Part shown: piece after piece, positions 42,388 through 50,606 of the stretch
Position numbering within the stretch: position 1 is the first letter of the stretch
Layout of the letters: the number at the start of each line of letters is the position of its first letter
Assembly (NCBI RefSeq): GCF_014202505.1
Contig: NZ_JACHGW010000002.1
Coordinates: forward strand, 558,001 to 622,000
Origin: Armatimonas rosea
Lineage (GTDB): Bacteria; Armatimonadota; Armatimonadia; Armatimonadales; Armatimonadaceae
Direction of reading: 5' to 3'
Length of the DNA stretch: 64,000 nt
Notes under the pieces: generated by a model
Databases searched by the model: none
What the model saw: the letters and a program-made list of their open reading frames with translations, nothing else
What the model was told of the DNA's origin: nothing
Program-made: the position numbers and the translations under genes

Positions 42388-43890
42388 CTACTCTTCGGTA
42401 GCGTCTTCTTCGACATCGGCCACCGCGACATCGAGCGGCTCGTCGCCATCGATATCGGAGAGGTCGTCGTCCTCTTCCTCAACACGGCGGCGCTTCTCGC
42501 GCTTGCCACCGGCCTTGGTCTTGTTGAACATCTCACCGAACATATCGCCGAGGGTCAGGCCACCGAACTGGTCGGAGCGCATGTACTGGCGGTAGTCACC
42601 ACCGCCGCCACCGCTGCCGCCACCCTCGTCGTCGTCACGACCGCGCTTCTTGCGCTTCTTGTTGCCGGTGCTCTCCGCGACAGGGCCACCGCCGGCGGGA
42701 ACGCGCGGCTCGGGCTCGGCTTCGCGAGTGGTCATGGCACGCAGGGAGAGAGTCAGGCGACGCTCATCGGGGCGGACATCCACAACCTTGACCTGGACGA
42801 TCTGACCGGCCTCGACAACGTCAGAGGCACGGGCCACACGGCGGTGCGAGAGCTCGCTATTGGGGATGATTCCCTCGATGCCGCCCTCAAGGAGGACAAA
42901 GGCGCCGAAGGGAACGGGGCGGGTGACCTCACCCTCCACCACATCGCCCGTGCGGTACTTCTCGGCCACACTCTCCCACGGATCGGGGAGGATCTGGCGC
43001 ATACCCAGGCTGACGCGGCCCTCGTTGGAACCGAGGCGCAGGATCTTCACCTGCACTTCTTGTCCCACCTTGACCACATCGGAGGGGTGCTTCACGCGGG
43101 TCCAGCTCATCTCGGAGACATGGAGTAGACCGTCGATTCCCCCGAGGTCCACAAACGCACCGTAGTCGGTGACGCGGCGGATGATTCCGGTGCGAACCTG
43201 ACCTTCTTCCAGGTTGGAGAGGGTCTCGGCCTTCTGCTTCTCGCGCTCCTCTTCGGTAGCGATACGGTTCGAGAGCACGACCTTGCGAGCGCCGCGGTCC
43301 ACTTCCAGGACCTTCAGCGGGATCTCGGTGCCAACGAACTTATCGAGGTTCTTGAGCTTGCCGTTGCCCACGTGGGATGCCGGGACAAAGCCACGGATTC
43401 CCAGGTCAACCACAAGGCCCCCCTTGACACGCTCGCTGACCTTGGCCATGACGGTCTCGCCGGACTTCAGGCACTCCTGGACACGGTCCCAGGCCTTCTC
43501 GAAGTCAGCGCGCTTCTTGGAGAGCTGGATAACGCCATGCTTATCCTCTTCCAGAACCACGACACGGATCTCGCTCCCGACCGGGAACTCAGCTTCTAGT
43601 GCTTCACGGGAGAGGGGCTCGCGGGAGATCTCATTGGGGCGAACTAGCCCCTCGGATTTCGTCCCAACATCGACCAGAATACCATCCGAGTCAATGTGAA
43701 CCACAGTCCCCTTAACCACCGATCCTGGTCGCAGCTCTCGGACAGAGTCGTCAAAATCTCCGTCGCCCCCACCACCGGGCACCTCGATCTCATCGAGCGG
43801 CGGCATCTGCTCCACTTCAGTGGCATCGGTCGTGACGGACGTCTCAGCGATAGTCGCCTCAGGCGTCGCGTCGTTCATTTCCTCGGACAT
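42388..43890 (-). CDS. rpsA: 30S ribosomal protein S1 homologue, four S1 domains
   Basis: 500 residues with four S1 RNA-binding domains: from about 52 ([20 protein letters not shown]), 138 ([20 protein letters not shown]), 223 ([21 protein letters not shown]) and 310 ([21 protein letters not shown]). E. coli S1 has six; four is usual in many other phyla. The N-terminus is acidic, and the last 100 residues are low-complexity, with a Gly run and an acidic tail ([18 protein letters not shown]). Binds mRNA on the 30S; with so many leaderless starts in this window its role may differ. Own upstream region of 80 bases to mutM. Confidence 0.93.
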   Translation of the reverse strand: MSEEMNDATPEATIAETSVTTDATEVEQMPPLDEIEVPGGGGDGDFDDSVRELRPGSVVKGTVVHIDSDGILVDVGTKSEGLVRPNEISREPLSREALEAEFPVGSEIRVVVLEEDKHGVIQLSKKRADFEKAWDRVQECLKSGETVMAKVSERVKGGLVVDLGIRGFVPASHVGNGKLKNLDKFVGTEIPLKVLEVDRGARKVVLSNRIATEEEREKQKAETLSNLEEGQVRTGIIRRVTDYGAFVDLGGIDGLLHVSEMSWTRVKHPSDVVKVGQEVQVKILRLGSNEGRVSLGMRQILPDPWESVAEKYRTGDVVEGEVTRPVPFGAFVLLEGGIEGIIPNSELSHRRVARASDVVEAGQIVQVKVVDVRPDERRLTLSLRAMTTREAEPEPRVPAGGGPVAESTGNKKRKKRGRDDDEGGGSGGGGGDYRQYMRSDQFGGLTLGDMFGEMFNKTKAGGKREKRRRVEEEDDDLSDIDGDEPLDVAVADVEEDATEE

Positions 43891-43972
43891 AGACTACGAT
43901 AACTCCCAACAGATACAGCAATTACACTAGGTAGCTGTACCGTTTCTTCATGATTTCCAGTTTTCAAACTAT

Positions 43973-44797
43973 TTAATTTTGGCAGGTGGTACAGAAGGTT
44001 GTCCCTCTGCCCCCCAGCTTAATTTTTGTCAGTGGCTCGGCACAGCGAGGACAGGCCTCACCCTCCCGATCGTAGACCCTCGGAACATAGCGTCCCGGTT
44101 GTCCATAGAGGTCCACATAGTCGCCTAGTGATCCTCCCAGTGCCACCGCTTCCGTAAGCACCTCGCGGATAGCCTCCGCAAGACACTTGCTCTCTTCCGC
44201 CGTTAAGAGTGCAGCCGCCCGAGTTGGGGCCAGCCGCGCCCGAAACAGCGCTTCGTCGGCGTAGATATTTCCCACGCCTGCCACTACCTTCTGGTCCAGA
44301 AGAACCGTCTTGATAGCGACCCGCTTCTTGGCAAGCTTCCGAGCAAAAGCATCGGTATCCCAGCCTGCCTCCAGCGGTTCTTCTCCCAGAGCCGGGAGGA
44401 GCGCCGCTTCTTCTTGAGCGATCGCACGCCACTCTCCCCAAGCCCACAGATCTTCGTAGTGTAGTGCGGCTCCACTCTCAAGGGCCACACGCACCACACC
44501 ATACCGTCCTAAGGCATCGTCCGCTCGTTTGAGTAGGACAGCGCCCCGCATCTTCAAATGAAGGCAGAGAGTAATTGAGGAAGAGGAGGAGTTTTCCGCA
44601 CTCAGCGGAAACAGCAGGTATTTCCCGCGCCGCTTGACATCAAGCACACGCCTACCTACAGCGCGATCTCTAAACTCAGCCTCACTCTGGCCTTTCAGCA
44701 CTTTAGGGTTGGCAACAGTCACCGCGCAAATCCGACGTCCAACAGCTTCTTTTACAAGCCCTAAACGTAGCGTCTCTACTTCCGGTAGTTCCGGCAC
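43973..44797 (-). CDS. mutM: Formamidopyrimidine-DNA glycosylase
   Basis: Removes 8-oxoguanine and FaPy lesions and nicks the DNA. The catalytic N-terminal proline requires the chain to begin PELPEVETLRLGL; this fixes the start at GTG 44797 rather than the longer frame to 44833. LDQKVVAGVGNIYADEALFRA is the H2TH region with the conserved Asn. The C-terminal zinc finger is intact (CPRCAEPLTKIKLGGRG then FCTTCQ). 274 residues. Stands alone upstream of rpsA. Confidence 0.95.
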   Translation of the reverse strand: MPELPEVETLRLGLVKEAVGRRICAVTVANPKVLKGQSEAEFRDRAVGRRVLDVKRRGKYLLFPLSAENSSSSSITLCLHLKMRGAVLLKRADDALGRYGVVRVALESGAALHYEDLWAWGEWRAIAQEEAALLPALGEEPLEAGWDTDAFARKLAKKRVAIKTVLLDQKVVAGVGNIYADEALFRARLAPTRAAALLTAEESKCLAEAIREVLTEAVALGGSLGDYVDLYGQPGRYVPRVYDREGEACPRCAEPLTKIKLGGRGTTFCTTCQN

Positions 44798-44899
44798 GCC
44801 CTCTCGCCACCTTTTCTGCTCAATCGTAGGCACACGTGCGCCTATGAAAGCGGAGCTATTTTATCAGCGACGTTAGGGCGGCGTCAAGTTTTTTTTAAA

Positions 44900-45370
44900 T
44901 TAGTTTTTCCTTAGGAGCTCCAGCACTGCCTGCGCGTGTCCCTCGGGCTTTACCTTGGCAAAGACATGGGTCACCACACCGTCCTCGCCGATGATAAAAG
45001 TCGTGCGCTCGATCCCCATGTAGGGCTTGCCGTAGTTGAACTTCTGCACCCAGACCCCGTACTCCTGCGAGACCGTGGTCTCCGTGTCGGCGAGCAGCGG
45101 AAAGGTCAGCTCGAACTTATTGACAAACTTCTCATGTGACTTTAGGCCGTCTTTGGAGAGCCCCAGCACCACCACCCCCAGCGCCGCAAACTCGGCACTC
45201 AGGTCACGAAACGCACAGGCCTCCACCGTACAGCCGGGGGTATCGTCCTTGGGGTAGAAAAACAGCACCACGCGCTTGCCACGCAGCTCCGAGAGCGTGA
45301 TGCTCTGGGTCGCGCCCGAGGCGGCGAGGGTAAAATCCGGGGCCAGCTGCCCCACTTCCGGTCGGCTCAT
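44900..45370 (-). CDS. bcp: Thiol peroxidase of the Bcp/PrxQ peroxiredoxin family
   Basis: Reduces hydroperoxides with thioredoxin. Peroxidatic Cys in FYPKDDTPGCTVEACAFRD, with the resolving Cys five residues later (CTVEAC), the Bcp arrangement. LSKDGLKSHEKFVNKFEL and RTTFIIGEDGVVTHVFAKV complete the fold. 156 residues, cytoplasmic. Start ATG 45370 is immediately adjacent to the stop of the adenosyltransferase, so the two are cotranscribed. A run of T at 44885-44899 region lies downstream. Confidence 0.93.
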   Translation of the reverse strand: MSRPEVGQLAPDFTLAASGATQSITLSELRGKRVVLFFYPKDDTPGCTVEACAFRDLSAEFAALGVVVLGLSKDGLKSHEKFVNKFELTFPLLADTETTVSQEYGVWVQKFNYGKPYMGIERTTFIIGEDGVVTHVFAKVKPEGHAQAVLELLRKN

Positions 45371-45910
45371 CTAGTCTCTTGTTGTCCTTTTCCAGGGAAT
45401 ATCCGCCTGCCCGGCGCTCTGGTTGGCGGCACGCGCCAGCGCGAAGAGCAGGTCGGAGAGGCGGTTGAGGTAGCGCAGGGTCTCGGGGTTGACCTGCCCC
45501 GGCTCGGCATCGCACAGCGTGACCACCGCACGCTCCGCCCGGCGCACCAGAGTCCGCGCGAGGTGCAGTGCCGCTGCTAAAGGAGCTCCCCCCGGCAGGA
45601 TAAAGTTCTGCAGCGCAGGCAGGCCCGCCTCAAGCGTATCGATCTCGTGCTCCAAGCGCTCCGTGTCTTCCGGGGTGATCCGGGGGACGCTCCGCTCCAG
45701 CGGGGTCGCTAGGTCCCCCCCGACCACAAATAAATCGGCTTGAAGCCCCTGGAGCCGTGCGGTCTCCCCCAGAGTCGCCGCCACCCCCAGCGCCGCATTG
45801 GCCTCGTCCACACTCCCGTAGGCATCCACCCGGAGGCTGTCCTTGCGCACCCGCGCGCCTCCGTAGAGGCCCGTCTCGCCCGTGTCTCCCGTCCGTGTGT
45901 AGAGCTTCAT
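45371..45910 (-). CDS. Cob(I)alamin adenosyltransferase, PduO type
   Basis: Makes adenosylcobalamin from cobalamin and ATP. Signature KLYTRTGDTGETGLYGGARV at the N-terminus (ATP site), DAYGSVDEANAALGVA, FILPGGAPLAAALHLARTLVRRAERAV and LNRLSDLLFALARAAN. 179 residues, typical of PduO/MMAB-type ATRs. TATACT preceded by GG lies 9 bases before its ATG. No cobalamin-dependent enzyme gene or riboswitch is visible nearby. Confidence 0.92.
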   Translation of the reverse strand: MKLYTRTGDTGETGLYGGARVRKDSLRVDAYGSVDEANAALGVAATLGETARLQGLQADLFVVGGDLATPLERSVPRITPEDTERLEHEIDTLEAGLPALQNFILPGGAPLAAALHLARTLVRRAERAVVTLCDAEPGQVNPETLRYLNRLSDLLFALARAANQSAGQADIPWKRTTRD

Positions 45911-45919
45911 CTGCGGGTG

Positions 45920-45925
45920 AGTATA
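45920..45925 (-). promoter_or_regulatory. -10 box GG-TATACT, 9 bases before the adenosyltransferase gene
   Basis: Minus strand CTGGGTATACTCACCCGCAGATG. Same GG-TAnnnT arrangement as elsewhere. Confidence 0.52.
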
Positions 45926-46020
45926 CCCAGCCCCGCCAGAAAGTTTTTTGAAAAACCGTATTTTCCGTGTTAACCAAAACGGCCCGTGGGCGATCTTGTA
46001 AGTGATGAGACATGACTCCC

Positions 46021-46065
46021 GAGCATCGCAGGATGGAATCGCTGTTCTGTGATGCTCCTTTTTTT
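46021..46065 (+). terminator. Intrinsic-terminator hairpin upstream of the ECF sigma gene
   Basis: GAGCATCGCAG (46021-46031) pairs with CTGTGATGCTC (46047-46057), one G-U, then CTTTTTTT. It stands 40 bases before the sigma-factor start and is not the end of any coding gene on this strand, so it marks a short upstream transcript: an attenuator or a small RNA. Confidence 0.6.
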
Positions 46066-46105
46066 CTGAGTTCAGTATGTACCGATTCTAGAGGGAGCGC
46101 ACCGC

Positions 46106-47269
46106 TTGCAGGTGGAGGAGAGATACCAGAGCCTTGTGGCGTCGTTTGACCAGGACTACCGTCGGCTGGTCCGCCTCTGCGCACGCCTGAGCGGTAGCAG
46201 CGATGCCGCCGAAGACATCGCACAAGACACCCTGATCGAGGCGTGGCGCAACCGGCATAAGTGGACCGGCACGGGCAGCTCCTTTGCCTGGCTCTCCCGG
46301 ATCGCGGTCAATGTCTGCTGGCGCTGGCGGCGGCGGCGTGGGCGGGACTCCAGCCGCAGTGTGGATGCCCCCGACGATATCCTCGAAAATACGCTTATAG
46401 CCCCGGACTGGCAGGCCGAGCTGGAGCAGGGCGAGCTACTCACACTCCTGGATCGCGCCCTCGCCTCACTCCCCGCCAGCACGCGTGAGCTCCTTGTGGC
46501 CAAGTACGTCGACGATACCCCGCTCAGTGAGCTCTCCAGCCAGCTGGGGGCCACCACGGGGGCGATCGCGGTGCGGCTCCACCGGGGGCGTCAGGCGCTT
46601 CAGAACGTCCTTCAGTCGGAGTTTCGCGACGATGCCATTGCCTTTGGGTTGATCGACCCGCAGACCGCAGACTGGGTGGACACCAAGCTCTGGTGCGCCG
46701 ACTGTGGCAAGGCGCACCTTCAGGCACTTCGAACGCCGCAGGATATCTTCCAGCTACGCTGTCCCCACTGTATCGCCCAGACCGGTCGCTACTTTGAGGC
46801 CGTGGACCTGACCACGCGGGTTGTGCAGCGCATCTTAGGGGAGGCGCGGGGCTTTAGGACGATCCAGAGCCGCCTCGATGCCGCAGGGTTTCGTTACTGC
46901 CAGCAGTCCCTGGAGAAGGGCGAGGTGGGCTGCGCCTACTGTGGCAAGCCCACCCGCGTCGTCTGCCTCCCGCCAGATGCCCCCAATAACCCGCTTCCGG
47001 GCGAGTACGCGCTGACCATGCGCTGTGTCCACTGCCCCGCCCCGACCCTCGCGATCTCGCTGGGCCGCCTCCTGCTGGGAGCGCCCGAGGCGCAAGAGTT
47101 CTGGCGCACCACCCCACGCCTCCGCCGGGTCCCCGAGCTCGCCACGACCTTTGAGGGCACGCCCGCCATCCGCACCCGCTACGAGAGTGTTATGGGGAGT
47201 GGGGCGCTGGAGATTTTCTCCGACCAGGCGACCTTTAAGCTGCTGCGTATCCGCCGCGAGCCTACTTAG
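46106..47269 (+). CDS. ECF sigma factor with long cysteine-rich C-terminal extension
   Basis: Sigma-70 family. Region 2: DYRRLVRLCARLSGSSDAAED, QDTLIEAWRNRHKW, WLSRIAVNVCWRW. Region 4: LASLPASTRELLVAKYVDD, LSSQLGATTGAIAVRLHRGR. ECF factors are usually about 180 residues; here 200 more follow, with two four-cysteine sets: Cys197/200/219/222 (CADC, CPHC) and Cys276/279/307/310 (CAYC, CVHC), each likely to bind zinc. The tail may sense redox or metal, or act as a built-in anti-sigma. TTG 46106 is chosen because GAGGGAG lies 9 bases upstream; GTG 46112 is possible. No separate anti-sigma gene next to it. Confidence 0.88.
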   Translation: MQVEERYQSLVASFDQDYRRLVRLCARLSGSSDAAEDIAQDTLIEAWRNRHKWTGTGSSFAWLSRIAVNVCWRWRRRRGRDSSRSVDAPDDILENTLIAPDWQAELEQGELLTLLDRALASLPASTRELLVAKYVDDTPLSELSSQLGATTGAIAVRLHRGRQALQNVLQSEFRDDAIAFGLIDPQTADWVDTKLWCADCGKAHLQALRTPQDIFQLRCPHCIAQTGRYFEAVDLTTRVVQRILGEARGFRTIQSRLDAAGFRYCQQSLEKGEVGCAYCGKPTRVVCLPPDAPNNPLPGEYALTMRCVHCPAPTLAISLGRLLLGAPEAQEFWRTTPRLRRVPELATTFEGTPAIRTRYESVMGSGALEIFSDQATFKLLRIRREPT

Positions 47270-48092
47270 CGCTCAGCAGTGCCACGCCCTCGGGGTCTTC
47301 TTTCTCGTTCTGGCCGGCGACGATCCGGGAGACCAGGGTCTTGGCGACTGCGGACTTCACGGGGAAGGGCATGACCGGGTTCTTGGTGACATAGCTCCCC
47401 CGCACTAGCTGCCGGGTGCTCGCATCGAGCCAGTAGGTCTCGGTGTGCTGGAGGTACTCTTTCTCGGTCTGGCCAAACATGGTGGGGAAGGTCATGGTCA
47501 GCTCCACCTTGAGGCAGTCGATCCCAAGAACTTTCTCGTTGCCGATAAAGGTTGAGGTCGCGGTGAACTGCCGGTTCTTGAGCATGGGGTTGGGGAGCTC
47601 AGTCTTCCAGCTATCCCCCGGCTTGACCCCCGCAGGCGGCACGGGAAACGACGAGAGAATCGGCAGGATGCGCTGGCTCTGGTCGGCGGGATCGGCGGCG
47701 GGGTTGAGGCGCTTGGAGATCAGCCCGGTGGGATTGAAGGTAATGGTCACAGGCTTGGGCTCTTCCTCGACGGGGAGGGCCATCCCATTGAGCGCGGCCG
47801 CGCCACCCGCCTCGTCGAGCTGCTCCCAGACCACGACACCGGTCGGCAAGACATCCTTGGTCGTGTTCTTAGAGGTGCTCTTGACCGTCAAGTTCACCGC
47901 CCCGGCGTCGTCGGGTGTGCGCCCCGTGATCCGAATGTAGGTGCGGAAGCGTAGCTCCTCTCCCTTCTTGTAGACAAAGGTCCAGCCCGGTGCGCTGGCC
48001 TGAGCGGCAGGGGCAGCGGTCTGTGCGTGGCTCAAGCGTGGTGCAGCGGCGGCAACCAGAGCGAGCAGGGCAAAGGCAATGGGTCGTTTCAT
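47262..48092 (-). CDS. Exported protein of unknown function (DUF6263-like)
   Basis: Signal peptide KRPIAFALLALVAAAAPRL ending HAQ. The mature part is beta-rich: GEELRFRTYIRITGRTPD, TGVVVWEQLDEAG, VTITFNPTGLISKRLNP, FPVPPAGVKPGDSWKTELP, FIGNEKVLGIDCLKVELTM and YWLDASTRQLVRGSYV. This pattern of a detergent-like 'PGDSW' followed by a conversion measure resembles DUF6263-type periplasmic proteins; function unknown. The frame extends to 48209, but the signal peptide sets the start at about 48092. Its stop overlaps the sigma gene's end by 8 bases. Confidence 0.7.
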   Translation of the reverse strand: MKRPIAFALLALVAAAAPRLSHAQTAAPAAQASAPGWTFVYKKGEELRFRTYIRITGRTPDDAGAVNLTVKSTSKNTTKDVLPTGVVVWEQLDEAGGAAALNGMALPVEEEPKPVTITFNPTGLISKRLNPAADPADQSQRILPILSSFPVPPAGVKPGDSWKTELPNPMLKNRQFTATSTFIGNEKVLGIDCLKVELTMTFPTMFGQTEKEYLQHTETYWLDASTRQLVRGSYVTKNPVMPFPVKSAVAKTLVSRIVAGQNEKEDPEGVALLSAK

Positions 48093-48190
48093 AACGCCGT
48101 GATACCGTTTTCGCCCCTTTCTGGCAAGCCAGTCGACGAAAAAGCCACACTTCCGCCGGGTTTGGGTAGGCAAGGGAGGCGATTCTCGGC

Positions 48191-48196
48191 TATACT
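48191..48196 (+). promoter_or_regulatory. -10 box TATACT, 6 bases before a methyltransferase GTG
   Basis: TCGGCTATACTGCGCCCGTG: TATACT 6 bases before GTG 48203. The run TATACTnnGCCCGTG is shared with mnmA (63338-63329, minus strand) and nearly with the SARP-like gene. Confidence 0.6.
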
Positions 48197-48202
48197 GCGC
48201 CC

Positions 48203-49036
48203 GTGACAATTCGTGAGGAGCTCCTCTCGCTCCTGATCTGTCCTGAGACGGGAGCGGCGCTCTCGGGGTGGGATGGGGTCAGTGCGCAGGGAACACTGAA
48301 AACAGACGACGGGCGGAGCTATCCCGTCACCGATGGCATTCCCAATCTCCTGCCCGATGCGCTCCGGGGTGGCCCCGCCGACGATACCGAGGTCGCGGAG
48401 AAGCGCTCGGAGATGGAGGCGCGCGATGCCCAGGTCAAGTCCTACGACCAGATGCTGGGGCTCAAGCTCTTCACGTACTACGAGGTGCCGCTGACCCTCA
48501 AGGCGCTGCCTCTAGAGAGCTCGCACCTAATGCTGGAGGGGGGCTGTGGGACCGGGCGCATGACCCGCACCTTCGCCGAGCGCGTCCGTGGCCTGCTCTG
48601 TGTGGACTTCTCCCGCGAGTCGCTCCGAGTCGCCAAGGCCAAGCTGCCTACCGCGCTCGCGGAGAAGGTACTCTTTATCCAGGCCGACCTCTCCCGGCTC
48701 CCGGCGCGCTCGGAGGTCTTCGACCGGGTGGGCTCGTTTGGGGTCTACGAGCACATCCCGACACCGGAGGCGCGGGCCGGGGCGCTGAAGCACCTGGCGC
48801 GCGCCTGCAAGATGGGCGAGCAAGGCGGGCGACTAGCCCTATCTGCCTACCGCTGGGGGCCGCCGATTAGCTGGATGAGCCAGCAAGAGGGCCACCATCC
48901 GGGGGGCATCTACTTTATTCGCTTTACACAGGCCGAGCTAAAAGCACAGTGTGGCTCGCACTTTACTGTCCAGGGTGCCACTGAGGCGCTCCTGTACTAT
49001 CACTTGATCTGGGGACAAAAACAACACCATGGCTAG
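48203..49036 (+). CDS. SAM-dependent methyltransferase with Trm112-like N-terminus
   Basis: 277 residues. The first 50 resemble a Trm112/UbiE-neighbour zinc fold that has lost most cysteines (LLSLLICPETGAALSG, SYPVTDGIPNLLPD). The methyltransferase domain has HLMLEGGCGTGRMTRTFAE (motif I), LLCVDFSRESLRVAKAKL and VGSFGVYEHIPTPEARAG. Note motif I reads EGGCGTG. Target unknown. Overlaps the next gene by 8 bases. Confidence 0.8.
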   Translation: MTIREELLSLLICPETGAALSGWDGVSAQGTLKTDDGRSYPVTDGIPNLLPDALRGGPADDTEVAEKRSEMEARDAQVKSYDQMLGLKLFTYYEVPLTLKALPLESSHLMLEGGCGTGRMTRTFAERVRGLLCVDFSRESLRVAKAKLPTALAEKVLFIQADLSRLPARSEVFDRVGSFGVYEHIPTPEARAGALKHLARACKMGEQGGRLALSAYRWGPPISWMSQQEGHHPGGIYFIRFTQAELKAQCGSHFTVQGATEALLYYHLIWGQKQHHG

Positions 49037-50165
49037 TGGCTACACACCCGGGCTGACAGTCAGCCCAAGAACGACGATTGTCAAGACGCGACGGCTGCCG
49101 CTCAAAGGCGAGGTCCTGGTGGGCGAGAACGACTGGGTCTCCCCCGAGACCGCAGTGGCGCAGGCCAACCTGCCGGGCATCATGCAGACCGTCAAGGTCG
49201 CCTCCCGGCTGGGGGTCGATGCCTCGGAGGTGCCTGAGCTCCTTACTATCAAGATAGGGGACCGGGTCACCAAGGGCGACCTGATCGCACGCACCAAGGG
49301 GCTCTTTGGCAAGTTCTTTATCGCCGATGCCAAGGCCAGCACCTCGGGGGTGGTGGAGATTATCTCCCCGATCTCAGGCAATGTCGGCATCCGTGAGGCC
49401 CCGACACCGGTCTCGATCACGGCCTATATTCCGGGCCGTATCACCCAGGTGCTTGAGGGCGAGGGCGTCCAGATCACGGCCCACGGCGCGCTGATCCAGG
49501 GAATCTTCGGGATCGGGGGCGAGCGCCGTGCCCCGATCAAGATGGTCTCTCAGAGCCCCGACCAGCCCCTCACCGAGGCCGATATCACCCCGGACCTTGC
49601 GGGTAAGGTGATTGTCGGAGGCTCCAATATCTCGGGCGCGGCGCTACGCAAGGCCGCGGAGCTTGGGATTATTGGGATTGTCGTCGGCGGGATTGTCGAT
49701 AAGGACATGGTCGACTACCTTGGCTACGATATCGGGGTGGCGATCACGGGGCATGAGAATATCCCGCTGACCATGGTGCTCACCGAGGGCTTTGGGACAA
49801 TCGCCATGGCCAACCGCACCTTCAACCTGCTCAAGTCGCTGGAGGGCCGGAGTGCGGCGATCTGTGGCGCGACCCAGATTCGTGCGGGCGTGATCCGTCC
49901 TGAGGTCATTGTCGCCGATGAGACTCCCGAGGCGGGGATCAACCAGATCGACGAAGCGACGCTGGACTTCACGCTCCACCCCGGTGTCCCGATCCGCATC
50001 ATCCGCGAGCCCTACTTCGGTGCCCTCGCGACCGTCACCGAGCTCCCCACCCAGCTCGTGCAAGTCGACTCCGGCACCGAGGTGCGTGTCCTGCGTGCCA
50101 AGCTCGCCACCACCGGCGAAGAGGTAACCGTCCCCCGCGCCAATGTCGAGATTGTCGCCGGCTAG
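49029..50165 (+). CDS. Conserved protein with barrel-sandwich (biotinyl/lipoyl-like) N-terminus, unknown
   Basis: 378 residues, no signal peptide, no membrane span. Residues 20-150 have the glycine-rich turns of a barrel-sandwich hybrid domain, as in RnfC and lipoyl carriers (GDRVTKGDLIARTKGLFG, ASTSGVVEIISPISGNVG), but no attachment lysine motif. Residues 185-290 look alpha/beta (GKVIVGGSNISGAALRKAAE, GIIGIVVGGIVDKDMVDYLG, VAITGHENIPLTMVLTEGFG). The last 60 residues are a beta-rich tail (LVQVDSGTEVRVLRAKLA). Function unknown; overlaps the methyltransferase stop, so it is coupled to it. The arrangement suggests a modified carrier or regulatory barrel. Confidence 0.65.
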   Translation: MASGYTPGLTVSPRTTIVKTRRLPLKGEVLVGENDWVSPETAVAQANLPGIMQTVKVASRLGVDASEVPELLTIKIGDRVTKGDLIARTKGLFGKFFIADAKASTSGVVEIISPISGNVGIREAPTPVSITAYIPGRITQVLEGEGVQITAHGALIQGIFGIGGERRAPIKMVSQSPDQPLTEADITPDLAGKVIVGGSNISGAALRKAAELGIIGIVVGGIVDKDMVDYLGYDIGVAITGHENIPLTMVLTEGFGTIAMANRTFNLLKSLEGRSAAICGATQIRAGVIRPEVIVADETPEAGINQIDEATLDFTLHPGVPIRIIREPYFGALATVTELPTQLVQVDSGTEVRVLRAKLATTGEEVTVPRANVEIVAG

Positions 50166-50180
50166 GGGGACAGACCGAGC

Positions 50181-50495
50181 TTACTCTGCGGCGGGCTGCT
50201 CTAGCAGCTTGCCGCAGTAGATACAGCTCAGGTGGCGGCGCTTGGTGCGATTGCCACAGTGGGGACAGACCACGATCTGGATTCCCCCGAACTTCCCATC
50301 CGCCATCCCATCGCGCAGGTCCACTTCCTGGAGCTTGGCCAGGATCTCCGCCTCCGTCGCGAGGTTCTTGTCCCGAACCAGCTCGGTGAGCGCCGTGCAG
50401 ATCAGAAACAGGCGCTCTTGGTTGGCTTCGAGCTGCTGGATACGTGCCTCTAGAGGGGAGGCAGAGTCGGTGGCGAGGGCAAATTTATCTAACAT
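50181..50495 (-). CDS. Small coiled-coil protein with zinc ribbon
   Basis: 104 residues. Residues 15-45 form a coiled coil (EARIQQLEANQERLFLICT). The end has a zinc ribbon, VVCPHCGNRTKRRHLSCIYCGKLL, with two CxxC pairs. Convergent with the preceding gene and separated from it by 15 bases. Possibly a protein-interaction or nucleic-acid-binding adaptor. TAAACT preceded by GG is 9 bases before its ATG. Confidence 0.7.
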   Translation of the reverse strand: MLDKFALATDSASPLEARIQQLEANQERLFLICTALTELVRDKNLATEAEILAKLQEVDLRDGMADGKFGGIQIVVCPHCGNRTKRRHLSCIYCGKLLEQPAAE

Positions 50496-50606
50496 CGTGC
50501 CCTCAGTTTACCAGACGGAACTTTCCGATACTTCTAGGAGTCTGAAGGAAAATATCTTCGGATTTTGGCAATTCTATTTTTGGTAGTTCTTCCCACGAGT
50601 CCTTTT

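Noticed and set aside
41950-43128. 392-residue open frame antisense to rpsA and coaE
   Set aside because: Ala/Gly/Leu-rich shadow; the other strand encodes four intact S1 domains.
45630-46223. Minus-strand frame across the sigma-factor upstream region
   Set aside because: Overlaps the adenosyltransferase and sigma genes, has no domain and crosses a strong terminator hairpin.
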